Assembly (NCBI GenBank): GCA_949292785.1 | Contig: CASFBK010000009.1 | Coordinates: 124,001 to 188,000 of the forward strand | DNA length: 64,000 bases | DNA from: an uncultured Eubacteriales bacterium | GTDB taxonomy: Bacteria; Bacillota; Clostridia; Lachnospirales; Lachnospiraceae | Reading direction: 5' to 3' | Shown: positions 7,103 to 15,843 of the stretch, piece after piece | How positions within the stretch are numbered: position 1 is the first letter of the stretch | Layout of the letters: every line of letters begins with the position of its first letter | Program-made: the position numbers and the translations under genes | The notes under the pieces: generated by a model | What the model saw: the letters and a program-made list of their open reading frames with translations, nothing else | Told to the model about the DNA's origin: nothing | Database searches by the model: none

Positions 7103-8584
7103 CTATCCTCGTTTTTCTATTATAAACAGCTCATATATCCCTTTTTCATCCATACCGTATTCCTGCAGCATAACAAAATCTTTTCTGATTCGCAGCTGTT
7201 TTTTCACAAAATTCTTCTCATTGGAATACATTATGATTCTTCCCTTATCTCTTAAGACCTCTGCCGCTTTTTCAAAAAATCTTCCGTAAAAGATATCATG
7301 CTCTTCCCGGCTCTTCTTTCCCCGGTCCGGCATATTAGTAATGATTTCATCGAAAAGATATTCATGGGTAAATTCAAAAAAATCTCTGTTGATGTAATAT
7401 ATGTTCTCACCTGCCAGCTTCGTGTTTTCCCTGGCCCCGCTAACTGCTTTTCCAAAAATATCAATGCCATACATCACTCTGGCAGGGCACACTCGGTTTC
7501 TTTCTAATAGCATGGTTCCTACCCCGCAAAACGGGTCTAAGACCTGCGCCTGCTCCCTCATATATGGTCTTGCCAATGCAGCCGCTAATGCTGCCTGTTC
7601 CGGGCGAATGGAGGCTGCTACCGTGTTCTTTCGATAATGAAAACGTCTATCCTGCAACGTATACAGCTTTATAAGCGGCAGAAAGGTTCCATCGCTCTTC
7701 TCCATCAGCCGTATTTCCAATTCATAATCAGAGGTAGAATTCTCTAACTGATAATCCGTTTTCTTTTCCAAAGAAAATGCCAGTTTCTTAGCAAATTCAC
7801 TTCGCTTGTCCAAAGCCATTCTTCCATGAATTCCCAGACGAAAGTACCACGTTCCCTCTGTCCCATGCGCCTTTTTCAGCAATTCCAGTAAATTGGAATC
7901 TGACAGTTCCTGCGCTGCCTGCTCCGGCTGTGAAGAAATAGTCCTGACATTCAGTAAAAAAAGCATTTCCCGATAGGTCGGAATTGCAAGCAATTCCCTG
8001 ATATCCTTCATCTTTACCCGCACTCCGCTCTTCAATCGAAGGGTTTTGCCTTTTTTTATCTGCTTTTCTGTTACTTCCTGATATAACTTTCCTGTGGTCA
8101 GCAACAATTCATAGGATTCCCCATATCCGGAAAAAACATGCTGCTTATGCGTTCTTCCATTTGAAACCATCTTACGCAATGCTGTTATTTCTTCCCGTAT
8201 ATGCTTTTGTTCATTTTCTTCCGGCTGATATGCCTCTAATTCTTTCAGACGCTGCTCTAATTCCGGCGCGTATATTTCATAATTCAGATTTGACAGTGCG
8301 GTAAGATAATCACTTTTTACAAACCGCTGTGTTTCCCTTTGATATGCTTCAAATAATGGGGCTGCCGCTTCCTCTGCCTGCAATGCTCCCAAAATTAAGG
8401 CTGCATTTTTGCGCACCTTGGCATCTTCATGTTCCAGAAACTGTAGAAAAATATCATATTTTCCCTGCAGCATTGTGCTCCATTTTTTGGCAACAGCTTC
8501 TTCTTTTAATTCCTGTTTTATGGAAATCAACTCTTTCCTCGGATTCTCTGCTGTTTTCAGACTTTCATAACGCTGCTCTATCAT
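7103..8584 (-). CDS. HEAT-repeat RNA/DNA methyltransferase-like protein (UPF0020/TrmN-type fold)
   Basis: The N-terminal ~110 residues look like HEAT repeats (KVRKNAALILGAL). The C-terminal part is a Rossmann methyltransferase with SAM loop DPFCGVGTMLLE, acidic GIDIF and catalytic loop TNMPDR where NPPY-type motifs sit in related tRNA m2G methyltransferases. A THUMP-like middle region is possible. The start at 8584 is chosen because AAAGGAGA lies just upstream; a longer frame to 8629 lacks a site. The substrate is probably RNA but not proven. It ends in GAGGATAG, which supplies the ribosome binding site of the GGDEF/EAL gene. Confidence 0.72.
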   Translation of the reverse strand: MIEQRYESLKTAENPRKELISIKQELKEEAVAKKWSTMLQGKYDIFLQFLEHEDAKVRKNAALILGALQAEEAAAPLFEAYQRETQRFVKSDYLTALSNLNYEIYAPELEQRLKELEAYQPEENEQKHIREEITALRKMVSNGRTHKQHVFSGYGESYELLLTTGKLYQEVTEKQIKKGKTLRLKSGVRVKMKDIRELLAIPTYREMLFLLNVRTISSQPEQAAQELSDSNLLELLKKAHGTEGTWYFRLGIHGRMALDKRSEFAKKLAFSLEKKTDYQLENSTSDYELEIRLMEKSDGTFLPLIKLYTLQDRRFHYRKNTVAASIRPEQAALAAALARPYMREQAQVLDPFCGVGTMLLERNRVCPARVMYGIDIFGKAVSGARENTKLAGENIYYINRDFFEFTHEYLFDEIITNMPDRGKKSREEHDIFYGRFFEKAAEVLRDKGRIIMYSNEKNFVKKQLRIRKDFVMLQEYGMDEKGIYELFIIEKRG

Positions 8585-8665
8585 CTCATTCTCCTTTTTC
8601 CCTTTCCAGAACATCCCGTTTTTAACCAATCTGTTTCTTATTGTACTTTATCCTTCCTCATTTGG

Positions 8666-8712
8666 CAAGAAAATCTGAAACACCAGACACACTTCGTCTG
8701 ATATTTCAGATT
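8666..8712 (-). terminator. Terminator after the amidase gene
   Basis: The stem AATCTGAAA/TTTCAGATT with inner CAGAC/GTCTG is followed on the minus strand by TTTTCTT. It lies 4 bp after the amidase stop codon and upstream of the methyltransferase gene. Confidence 0.75.
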
Positions 8713-8715
8713 CTT

Positions 8716-9474
8716 TTATGATAAATCTTCTTCCGCTTCTACTCCATATTTATCCAGATAGTTCTGCACATCTTTTTTGAACTGTTTCCACTCATCCTCA
8801 TGTTCTACATAATAGAGGGGACATTCCTTACCGGTGACATCATAGTGACGTATTACTTCGTCTACCGGAACATTAAACTTTCCACACAGCCATGCCGTAA
8901 GCTGTACCAGGGAATCATAAGTGGCTTCTGTAAACTTTCCATCCTTATCCGCATGACAGCACTCAATGGAAATGGTATCGCTGTTTCGCTCATTCGACGC
9001 ATATGAAATCTCTGAACTTGGAATGCACTGGACAATCTCACCGTCAATTCCTATGACGAAATGACTGCTTGCTTTCGTCTCATGGGTATCCTTTAAGCTT
9101 TCAAAATAACTCCGGTTCTGTTCTGCCGTAGTACCGGGATTTGCTGTATAATGAATTACAATCCCTCTGACCTCTTCCATTGCAGTCTGTGGTCTGGAAT
9201 ATTCGTTGGGTGTCAACAATTCTACCTGATAGTCCGGTACTTCTAAAATCACCTTTTGCTTAAAATCCCCGGAAACCTCGTTTTTTGCTGAACTATTCTG
9301 CAGGCTTTCTGTTGCCTGAACCTTCCTGGACATATGTATCGCTGCCAAAGCCACCAGTAAAACTGCTCCGCAGCCAACTACGCCTCGAAAAATAATCTGC
9401 ATCCTTCTTTGGCGCTTTCTTCTTCGGCGTCTTGCCAGATATGCCTCTCTTCTTCTTCGTTCCTCACTCGTCAC
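8716..9474 (-). CDS. Membrane-anchored N-acetylmuramoyl-L-alanine amidase (Amidase_2)
   Basis: 252 residues. A very basic cytoplasmic N-terminus (RRRREAYLARRRRRKRQRR) is followed by one transmembrane helix (about 27-48), a short linker and an Amidase_2 domain (about 90-235). The zinc-site pattern is present: VIHYTANPG, RHYDVTGKECP with His and Cys, plus SSHFVIGIDG. It should cleave the amide bond between MurNAc and the stem peptide at the outer face of the membrane. It is downstream of hemL on the same strand but separated by 69 bp, so it may have its own promoter. Confidence 0.88.
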   Translation of the reverse strand: MTSEERRRREAYLARRRRRKRQRRMQIIFRGVVGCGAVLLVALAAIHMSRKVQATESLQNSSAKNEVSGDFKQKVILEVPDYQVELLTPNEYSRPQTAMEEVRGIVIHYTANPGTTAEQNRSYFESLKDTHETKASSHFVIGIDGEIVQCIPSSEISYASNERNSDTISIECCHADKDGKFTEATYDSLVQLTAWLCGKFNVPVDEVIRHYDVTGKECPLYYVEHEDEWKQFKKDVQNYLDKYGVEAEEDLS

Positions 9475-9543
9475 TGTATTCTACTCCGTTCTTTGGTTTT
9501 TCCTTTCTGTTACTATCATACTACTTGTCCTGTCAAAAAGTAT

Positions 9544-10851
9544 TTAATTTTTTATAAATTTTTTGTAAGGAAACGATAAGAAATATTTTTTCATAATATC
9601 CAAAGTCTCTTCTAACATTTCTCTGGTATGCGCCACGGAAAGGAACATTGCTTCAAACTGAGCCGGAGCTAAATAAACACCATGCTCCATCATATAATTG
9701 CAATACTTTGCAAAGGCAACTGTATCTGATGTTTTAGCACTTTCATAATCCGTTACTTTCTCCTTTGTAAAGAACAGGGAGCCAATCGAGCCCACATGAT
9801 TAACCTGATAGGGCAAGCCTGCCTCTGTCACCACTTCTTTGATTTTTTTAAAAAACCAGTCTGCGGTATTATTCAGCTCCCTATAATACTCCGGATGTTC
9901 CTTTAATATGGTAAGCTGTGTCAGCCCCGCCGCCATGGCAATGGGATTGCCGCTTAAGGTTCCTGCCTGATAAACTCCGCCTAAGGGCGCTACTACCTCC
10001 ATGATTTCTCTTCTGCCACCGTATGCGCCAACCGGCATACCTCCCCCAATAATTTTTCCAAAAGTGGTGAGGTCCGGCTTTACTCCAAAAAAGCCCTGTG
10101 CGCCATCAATGCCCAAACGGAATCCGGTAATAACTTCATCAAAAATCAATAATGCCCCGTATTCGTCACAAAGGCTGCGCAGTCCTTCCAAAAATCCCGG
10201 TTCCGGTGGGACTACCCCCATATTTGCCGCTACCGGTTCTACAATGACAGCAGCTATTTCTTCTCCGCATCTGGTAAAATGTTCCTTTACACTGTCCAGC
10301 TTGTTGTAAATAGCAGACAACGTATCCCGGGTACAGCCCTCCGGCACTCCAAGACTATCCGGTACCCCGGCAGTCATCACACCGGAACCTGCCTTTACCA
10401 GCAATCCATCGGAATGTCCGTGATAACATCCGGTAAACTTGACAATCTTATTTCTTCCGGTATATCCCCTTGCAGTACGAATGGCACTCATGACAGCTTC
10501 CGTACCGGAATTTACCATACGCACCATCTCGATGGATGGAACCAGTTCGCATACCAGCTTTGCCATTTCTACTTCCACCGCGGTGGCTGCACCATAGCTT
10601 AATCCCATCTTACATGCTTCTGTCACTGCTTCTAATACGGCTTTCTGGTTATGCCCTAAAATCATAGACCCCCAGGAACCAATATAATCGATATATTTGT
10701 TGTCATCCTCATCATAGATATAAGCACCGTCCGCATATTTTATAAATCTTGGAACAGAGCCGATGGAGCCAAAAGCACGCACCGGAGAATTTACTCCGCC
10801 GGGAATATATTTTACCGCTTCCTGAAATAGTTTTTCTGAATTTTCTGTCAT
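9544..10851 (-). CDS. hemL: Glutamate-1-semialdehyde 2,1-aminomutase
   Basis: PLP enzyme converting glutamate-1-semialdehyde to 5-aminolevulinate in the C5 pathway. At 435 residues it has the usual length. The PLP-lysine motif TFGKIIGGGMPVGAYGG, NSGTEAVMSAIR and the N-terminal PGGVNSPVRAF are all intact. Its ATG overlaps the hemB stop by 4 bp, so hemB-hemL form a coupled pair. HemA, which makes the substrate, is in another cluster at 23 kb. Confidence 0.97.
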   Translation of the reverse strand: MTENSEKLFQEAVKYIPGGVNSPVRAFGSIGSVPRFIKYADGAYIYDEDDNKYIDYIGSWGSMILGHNQKAVLEAVTEACKMGLSYGAATAVEVEMAKLVCELVPSIEMVRMVNSGTEAVMSAIRTARGYTGRNKIVKFTGCYHGHSDGLLVKAGSGVMTAGVPDSLGVPEGCTRDTLSAIYNKLDSVKEHFTRCGEEIAAVIVEPVAANMGVVPPEPGFLEGLRSLCDEYGALLIFDEVITGFRLGIDGAQGFFGVKPDLTTFGKIIGGGMPVGAYGGRREIMEVVAPLGGVYQAGTLSGNPIAMAAGLTQLTILKEHPEYYRELNNTADWFFKKIKEVVTEAGLPYQVNHVGSIGSLFFTKEKVTDYESAKTSDTVAFAKYCNYMMEHGVYLAPAQFEAMFLSVAHTREMLEETLDIMKKYFLSFPYKKFIKN

Positions 10852-11831
10852 CCGATTCTTCCTTCTTTCATATAGCCTGCCAATTCTTCTGCAAAATAAG
10901 TAATATAAATATCGGTTCCTGCACGATACGCACTAACTGCCATTTCACATAAAATGCTGGCTTCATCAATAAATCCTGCCTGTGCTGCCGCCTTTACCAT
11001 AGCGTATTCTCCACTGACAGAATAAGATGCTACGGGAATATCGGTTCGGTCTTTTACCTCGCGAATCAGGTCTCCATACGCCATAGCCGGCTTTACCATA
11101 ATAATGTCTGCTCCTTCTTCTACGTCCAGCATAGCTTCCTTTAATGCTTCCCTGCGGTTGTGAAAATCCATCTGATAAGATTTCCTGTCACCAAAAGAAG
11201 GCGCGGAGCCTGCCGCATCCCGGAACGGTCCGTAGAAGGAGGAAGCAAACTTCACTGCATAAGACATAATAGGCGTATTGACATAGCCGTTTTCGTCAAG
11301 CTTCTTACGAATAGCTGCCACCCTTCCGTCCATCATATCAGAAGGCGCTACCATATCGGCGCCAGCCTGTACCTGTGACAAGGCTGTTTTTGCCAAAAGC
11401 TCCAACGTCTTATCATTCTCTACCTCATGCCCGCATAATACGCCACAATGTCCATGAGAGGTATATTCGCACATGCAGACGTCACCAATCATGTAAAGCT
11501 GGGGGCAGACCTCCTTCGCCTTACGAAAGGCTTTCTGTACAATCCCATCCTGGGCATAGGCACCGCTTCCTACTTCATCCTTGTGCGCCGGAATTCCAAA
11601 AAGCATAACACTATTTACTCCTGCATCTGCAAGCTCTGTCAGTTTTTCTTCCATCCTGTCCACACTATAACGATACTGTCCCGGCATGGAGGGAATCTCT
11701 TCTTTTATATTATTTCCTTCTATTACAAACATCGGATACACCAGACTGGACGCGTCCATTCTGGTTTCCCGTACCATTTTTCGAAGTACTGCATTTCCAC
11801 GCAGGCGGCGTGGTCTTGTAATCAGTTCCAT
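10848..11831 (-). CDS. hemB: Delta-aminolevulinic acid dehydratase (porphobilinogen synthase)
   Basis: 327 residues; condenses two 5-aminolevulinates to porphobilinogen. The Schiff-base lysine regions KFASSFYGPFR and MVKPAMAY are present. The DVCMCEYTSHGHCG segment has the three cysteines of a zinc-dependent active site. First gene of the hemB-hemL pair, with a GAGGAAGA site before the ATG. It is divergent from the MATE gene across 180 bp. Confidence 0.97.
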   Translation of the reverse strand: MELITRPRRLRGNAVLRKMVRETRMDASSLVYPMFVIEGNNIKEEIPSMPGQYRYSVDRMEEKLTELADAGVNSVMLFGIPAHKDEVGSGAYAQDGIVQKAFRKAKEVCPQLYMIGDVCMCEYTSHGHCGVLCGHEVENDKTLELLAKTALSQVQAGADMVAPSDMMDGRVAAIRKKLDENGYVNTPIMSYAVKFASSFYGPFRDAAGSAPSFGDRKSYQMDFHNRREALKEAMLDVEEGADIIMVKPAMAYGDLIREVKDRTDIPVASYSVSGEYAMVKAAAQAGFIDEASILCEMAVSAYRAGTDIYITYFAEELAGYMKEGRIG

Positions 11832-12011
11832 CTTTCTTCCTCTTTTCTATCTGAATTATTATTTTTTCTGATTTGCTTTTAAATATAGCACAGAGTCCAT
11901 TTTCTGTAAACGATAGATTTATTCTATTTTTATTTAAAATTATTATATTACTTTTGAAAAAAAGTTGCTATATTGTTATCACATTGTGAAAAAGACTAAG
12001 GAGGCGAATTT
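11832..12011. promoter_or_regulatory. Divergent promoter region of hemB and the MATE gene
   Basis: AT-rich 180-bp spacer. On the plus strand TTGAAA followed 17 bp later by TATCAC is a weak promoter candidate for the MATE gene, with AAGGAGG seven bases before its ATG. I see no riboswitch-like structure or heme/cobalamin element for hemB. Confidence 0.4.
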
Positions 12012-13403
12012 ATGAACGAAAGATATGTGTGCGATATGACAAAAGGAAATGAAGTAAAGCTGCTGCTGGGTTTTGCACTTCCTATGCTGGTTGGAAATAT
12101 CTTTCAACAGCTTTATAACATGGCTGACTCAATTATTGTAGGAAAATTTGTAGGTTCCAATGCCCTTGGGGCAGTAGGCGCCGTGGGAAATCTGAACTTT
12201 TTATTTTTCTCTCTCTGCCTGGGACTGACCTCCGGTATTGGTATCCTGATTTCACAGTTTTTCGGCGCCGGAAAAGACGAATATGTGAAGAAAATTATCG
12301 CAAACTCCGTTTATATCATCACTGCTGCGGGGGCTGTTATGAGCATCATAAGCGTTATGTTCGCAAGACCAATCCTGGAGCTTATGAATACTCCCGAAGC
12401 AAATATGGAAGATGCGGTTGTGTATATGCAGATTGCCTGTGGAGCTACCATTATTGTTGCAATTTATAATGGGATTTCTTCCATTCTGCGTGCTCTGGGA
12501 GATTCCAAAACTCCCCTTATCTTTTTAATTGTAGCAAGCATTATTAACGTAGGACTGGACCTTTTATTTGTACTGGTGTTCCATCTGGGCGTTGCGGGCG
12601 CTGCCTGGGCAACGGCGATTGCACAGCTTATTTCTGCTACCGGCTCTATCCTGTTTGCCCTCTGGAAGAATCCATATCTGAAGCTGAAAAAGCATCATTT
12701 CAAAGTGGATTCTGATATTATACGGAAAAGCTTTCAGATTGGTTTCCCGGTAGCGGGACAAAATGCGCTGATTGCTTTTTCCTGCGTTGCCCTACAGAGT
12801 GTCGTAAATAATTACGGTGCAACCGTTATGGCTGCCTACACCGCAACCAGCCGTGTGGAGCAGCTGGTACAGCAGCCCTTCAGTTCTCTGGGCACTGCTG
12901 TTTCCACCTTTGCCGGACAAAATGCCGGAGCCGGAAAATACGACCGGGTCAGCACAAGCTGTAAAAAAAGCACGGTCATTGTACTGATTTTCAGCCTGCT
13001 GATGGTGGCTGTTATGTTTTTATTCGGTGCCCCTATCGTACAGCTCTTTGTAAATGAAAAAGAGGTTATCGAAATCGGCGCAAAGGGACTTCGCATTACC
13101 AGTCTGATGTACTTTGCCCTGGGTATGATATATGTGACCCGCGGTATGCTAAACGGCGTTGGAGACGCTGTTTATGCCATGATAAACGGACTTACCGAGG
13201 TTGTGGGAAGAATCGGTTTTGCCTATCTGCTGATGGCAATTCCTGCTATCGGTGTGTGGGGCGTTTGGTACACGAACGGACTTACCTGGATACTGGCAGG
13301 TTCTGCCGGAGTTATCCGCTTCTTCCAGGGAAAATGGAAAACCAAATCTATGGTAACCCCCTCTCCTTCGGAAACGCTTCCGGAAATGCAGCCCTCCAAA
13401 TAA
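12012..13403 (+). CDS. MATE family multidrug/metabolite efflux transporter
   Basis: 463 residues with twelve predicted membrane helices in two halves (MatE domains about 15-175 and 240-400). Typical starts are LPMLVGNIFQQLYNMADSI and the second-half counterpart GFPVAGQNALIAFS. Members exchange cationic drugs or metabolites for Na+ or H+. The start is well supported by AAGGAGGCGAATTT before the ATG. It is a single gene, divergent from hemB and convergent with the thioesterase. The substrate cannot be deduced. Confidence 0.93.
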   Translation: MNERYVCDMTKGNEVKLLLGFALPMLVGNIFQQLYNMADSIIVGKFVGSNALGAVGAVGNLNFLFFSLCLGLTSGIGILISQFFGAGKDEYVKKIIANSVYIITAAGAVMSIISVMFARPILELMNTPEANMEDAVVYMQIACGATIIVAIYNGISSILRALGDSKTPLIFLIVASIINVGLDLLFVLVFHLGVAGAAWATAIAQLISATGSILFALWKNPYLKLKKHHFKVDSDIIRKSFQIGFPVAGQNALIAFSCVALQSVVNNYGATVMAAYTATSRVEQLVQQPFSSLGTAVSTFAGQNAGAGKYDRVSTSCKKSTVIVLIFSLLMVAVMFLFGAPIVQLFVNEKEVIEIGAKGLRITSLMYFALGMIYVTRGMLNGVGDAVYAMINGLTEVVGRIGFAYLLMAIPAIGVWGVWYTNGLTWILAGSAGVIRFFQGKWKTKSMVTPSPSETLPEMQPSK

Positions 13404-13426
13404 TATTCAAAAATACATTTTTTGTA

Positions 13427-13464
13427 CTCATGCGGTGAAGTCATCACACATATCACCGCATGAG
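13427..13464. repeat. Perfect 12-bp inverted repeat at the convergent gene ends
   Basis: CTCATGCGGTGA (13427-13438) and TCACCGCATGAG (13453-13464) are exact inverted copies around a 14-base loop. The repeat lies 23 bp after the MATE stop and encodes the last residues and the stop codon of the thioesterase. Neither direction has a clear U-tract, so it is a weak bidirectional terminator at best. Confidence 0.6.
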
Positions 13465-14186
13465 CACCATATCATTCCCTGTACTGCCAATGTACCATCC
13501 TCTTTCTCCCCGGCTAACAGAATGCCCTCTTCCATATCCTTTCGATATACCTTTATCTCCTCCCCCTCAAAGCACTGGTTCAGATAATGTATCTCAAAAT
13601 CGGAAATCCGGTTTTTTTCAAAAAAAGCGCTGTCAAAGGCATTCAGGAACAGATTAATATAAAGGAGATTGTTCATATGTCTGCTTTTATCCAAATCTGT
13701 ATACCGCACCATATGGGAATAGCAGTACTCCATACCCGATACGTCTGTTTTCATTCTTGTAAAAGGAGCAAGCTCCAGCTTTCTGTCACTCTCTGTCTCA
13801 AAGGGATAATCAATATCTGCAATCCGACACAACTTTCCCGTGTTCCTATTATAAAGACAGCTTTCTACCCTGCCCGCTGCAAAAAGCGCTCCGTCTCTTG
13901 AAATCTCCAATGCCTGGTTGAGGCGAATAGATGGCTTTTCTTTTTCCACCCAGGTCTCCATATGCAGAGGCGCTGTAAAATCTGCTTGTTTTTCCACATG
14001 CATCCGATACTTGGTATACATCCAGCAGATTCCATATTCCTCCGGCAAAGTATCATTGCCCTTTCCCAGATTATGCATATAATTCGTTGCCATGTCCTGA
14101 AAAAAATTCATATAACCTCTTAATCCAACGGTTCCATCTGCATCTGCTTCACGAAACTGCTGCATGTAGTCTTTTTGAAAAATCAT
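13428..14186 (-). CDS. Acyl-ACP thioesterase (acyl-[acyl-carrier-protein] hydrolase)
   Basis: Double hotdog thioesterase of the bacterial FatA/FatB-like family (PF01643), about 252 residues. The first hotdog has GYMNFFQDMATNYMHNLG and WMYTKYRMHVEK; the second has the catalytic-type YTDLDKSRHMNNLLYINLFLNAF. It releases fatty acids from acyl carrier protein in the cytosol. The start at 14186 (MIFQKDYM) follows AAAGGACAG; a longer frame to 14312 has no site. The last residues lie in a perfect inverted repeat. It is downstream of cobA-hemD on the same strand, with a 61-bp gap. Confidence 0.88.
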   Translation of the reverse strand: MIFQKDYMQQFREADADGTVGLRGYMNFFQDMATNYMHNLGKGNDTLPEEYGICWMYTKYRMHVEKQADFTAPLHMETWVEKEKPSIRLNQALEISRDGALFAAGRVESCLYNRNTGKLCRIADIDYPFETESDRKLELAPFTRMKTDVSGMEYCYSHMVRYTDLDKSRHMNNLLYINLFLNAFDSAFFEKNRISDFEIHYLNQCFEGEEIKVYRKDMEEGILLAGEKEDGTLAVQGMIWCSCGDMCDDFTA

Positions 14187-14247
14187 TTCATTCTGTCCTT
14201 TCTTGAAATAATGAAAATTATCGGATTGTCTTATAATAGGCGTATCC

Positions 14248-15828
14248 CTATAAACCTGTACGATTGCGGGATTGTATACTGTATTCAATACAGCATTCGA
14301 CCAGACTGTCAATAGTAGCTTCCTTTGCAGTTATGGTGTTCATTCCAAGCTCCTTTGCTGCTGCTTCCGTCTGTTTTCCGATACATATTGCCTGTATTTT
14401 CCTGATATCCCGGTACTTTTCCTGCTCTGTCCTTTCTTCTCCGATATTCTTAAGCTTCTCCTGCTCTGTCTGAGCCTCCTGCGAAAACAGGTGCTTTCCC
14501 GCCTGTGCAAATCCTCTTACGGTGGAAGCGCTGGTAAACACTGCCATGTCGATATGTTCCGGCAGAAATCTCGGGGCTTCATAAACCGTTTCATAGATGG
14601 GTAAATCCGTGACCTCTGCTTCTGTTCGTTTTGCTATTTCCGCTAAAAGCTGCTGATTTCCTTCCTTTGCTCTGGGAATCAGTATTTTTTCTCCTTTCTG
14701 AGCGGTTTCGCCAAGTAAAATGCCAAGATGCTCTCCATCATAAATTTCCGGCATCAGATCGCAGAAAAGCCCACGTTGCTCCAACTCCTTTTTTGTTCCG
14801 GCTCCAATCGCCGCAATTCTGACAGCTCCAATGGAACGGATGTCCATTTTCTGCTGTCTTAAGGTATCGAAAAATATATTTACTCCTGCAGGGGAAGTAA
14901 ATGCAAGATACTGATATTCGTTTAAATGATTCCGTTCTTCTTCCAGTCTCTTATTGTCCCAAATTGGCATGGTATTTATAGTGGGGATTTCTACTACTTC
15001 CGCTCCTGCCTCCCGTAATTTTCCACTTAAGGTTCCACTGCGTTCCTTTGGTCTGGTAACGAGAATCTTTTTTCCAAATAAAGGCTTTTTTTCATACCAA
15101 CCAAAACTGTTTCCAAGAGCGCAGACCTTTCCCACTACGATAATTGCAGGCGTTAGGATTCCCTGCTTTTCTACTTCCTCAGGTAAGGCAGCGACTGTGG
15201 CAATGATTTTCTTCTGTCCTGCTGTGGTTCCCTGTTGTAACATTGCCGCAGGCATGTCTGACTCCATTCCTGCCTCTATCAATCCCTGGCAGATATCAGA
15301 AAGTGCAGATACCCCCATTAAAAATACCAGTGTTCCTTTCAGACGTACCAATGCTTCAAAGTCCAGTTCCAGCCGTTCTCCCTGCTTTTTGTGTCCTGTA
15401 ATAATGTGTAATGAAGAGGTATAGTCCCGATGAGTCACGGGAATTCCGTTGTATGCTGGAACGGAAATTGCTGACGTAACTCCCGGTACGATTTCAAAGG
15501 GAATCTCATGCTCAAGCAAAAGCTCCAGTTCTTCACCGCCACGCCCGAACAGAAAGGGGTCGCCGCCCTTTAAGCGGACTACCTGCTTTCCCTGCTGTGC
15601 TTTTTCTAACAAAAGCTGATTGATTTGCTCTTGTGGCATCGTATGATTTCCGGCTCTTTTTCCTACATCTATTGCTTCTGCTTCCTCCGGAATCAATGTC
15701 AGAATCCCGGTACCTACCAATCGGTCATATACTACGACCTGGGCTTTTTGTAAAATTTCTTTTCCTTTTATGGTAAGGAGTCCAACGTCGGAGGGACCGG
15801 CTCCTATGAGATATACTTTTCCTTTCAT
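14248..15828 (-). CDS. cobA-hemD: Fused uroporphyrinogen-III C-methyltransferase / uroporphyrinogen-III synthase
   Basis: Bifunctional 526-residue protein. Residues 1-~245 are the SAM uroporphyrinogen methyltransferase (VYLIGAGPSDVGLLTIKG, VVRLKGGDPFLFGRGGEE, GIPVTHRD). About 255-526 is HemD (KKILVTRPKERSGTL, FTSPAGVNIFFD, FTSASTVRGFA). It cyclises hydroxymethylbilane to uroporphyrinogen III and methylates it to precorrin-2, channelling flux away from protoheme. A 13-residue duplication (TEQEKLKNIGEER / TEQEKYRDIRK, 39-bp period at 14416-14470) enlarges a HemD loop. It follows hemC by 15 bp in one operon. Such fusions are common in Clostridia. Confidence 0.96.
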   Translation of the reverse strand: MKGKVYLIGAGPSDVGLLTIKGKEILQKAQVVVYDRLVGTGILTLIPEEAEAIDVGKRAGNHTMPQEQINQLLLEKAQQGKQVVRLKGGDPFLFGRGGEELELLLEHEIPFEIVPGVTSAISVPAYNGIPVTHRDYTSSLHIITGHKKQGERLELDFEALVRLKGTLVFLMGVSALSDICQGLIEAGMESDMPAAMLQQGTTAGQKKIIATVAALPEEVEKQGILTPAIIVVGKVCALGNSFGWYEKKPLFGKKILVTRPKERSGTLSGKLREAGAEVVEIPTINTMPIWDNKRLEEERNHLNEYQYLAFTSPAGVNIFFDTLRQQKMDIRSIGAVRIAAIGAGTKKELEQRGLFCDLMPEIYDGEHLGILLGETAQKGEKILIPRAKEGNQQLLAEIAKRTEAEVTDLPIYETVYEAPRFLPEHIDMAVFTSASTVRGFAQAGKHLFSQEAQTEQEKLKNIGEERTEQEKYRDIRKIQAICIGKQTEAAAKELGMNTITAKEATIDSLVECCIEYSIQSRNRTGL

Positions 15829-15843
15829 GTGTGTCCTTTCCTG

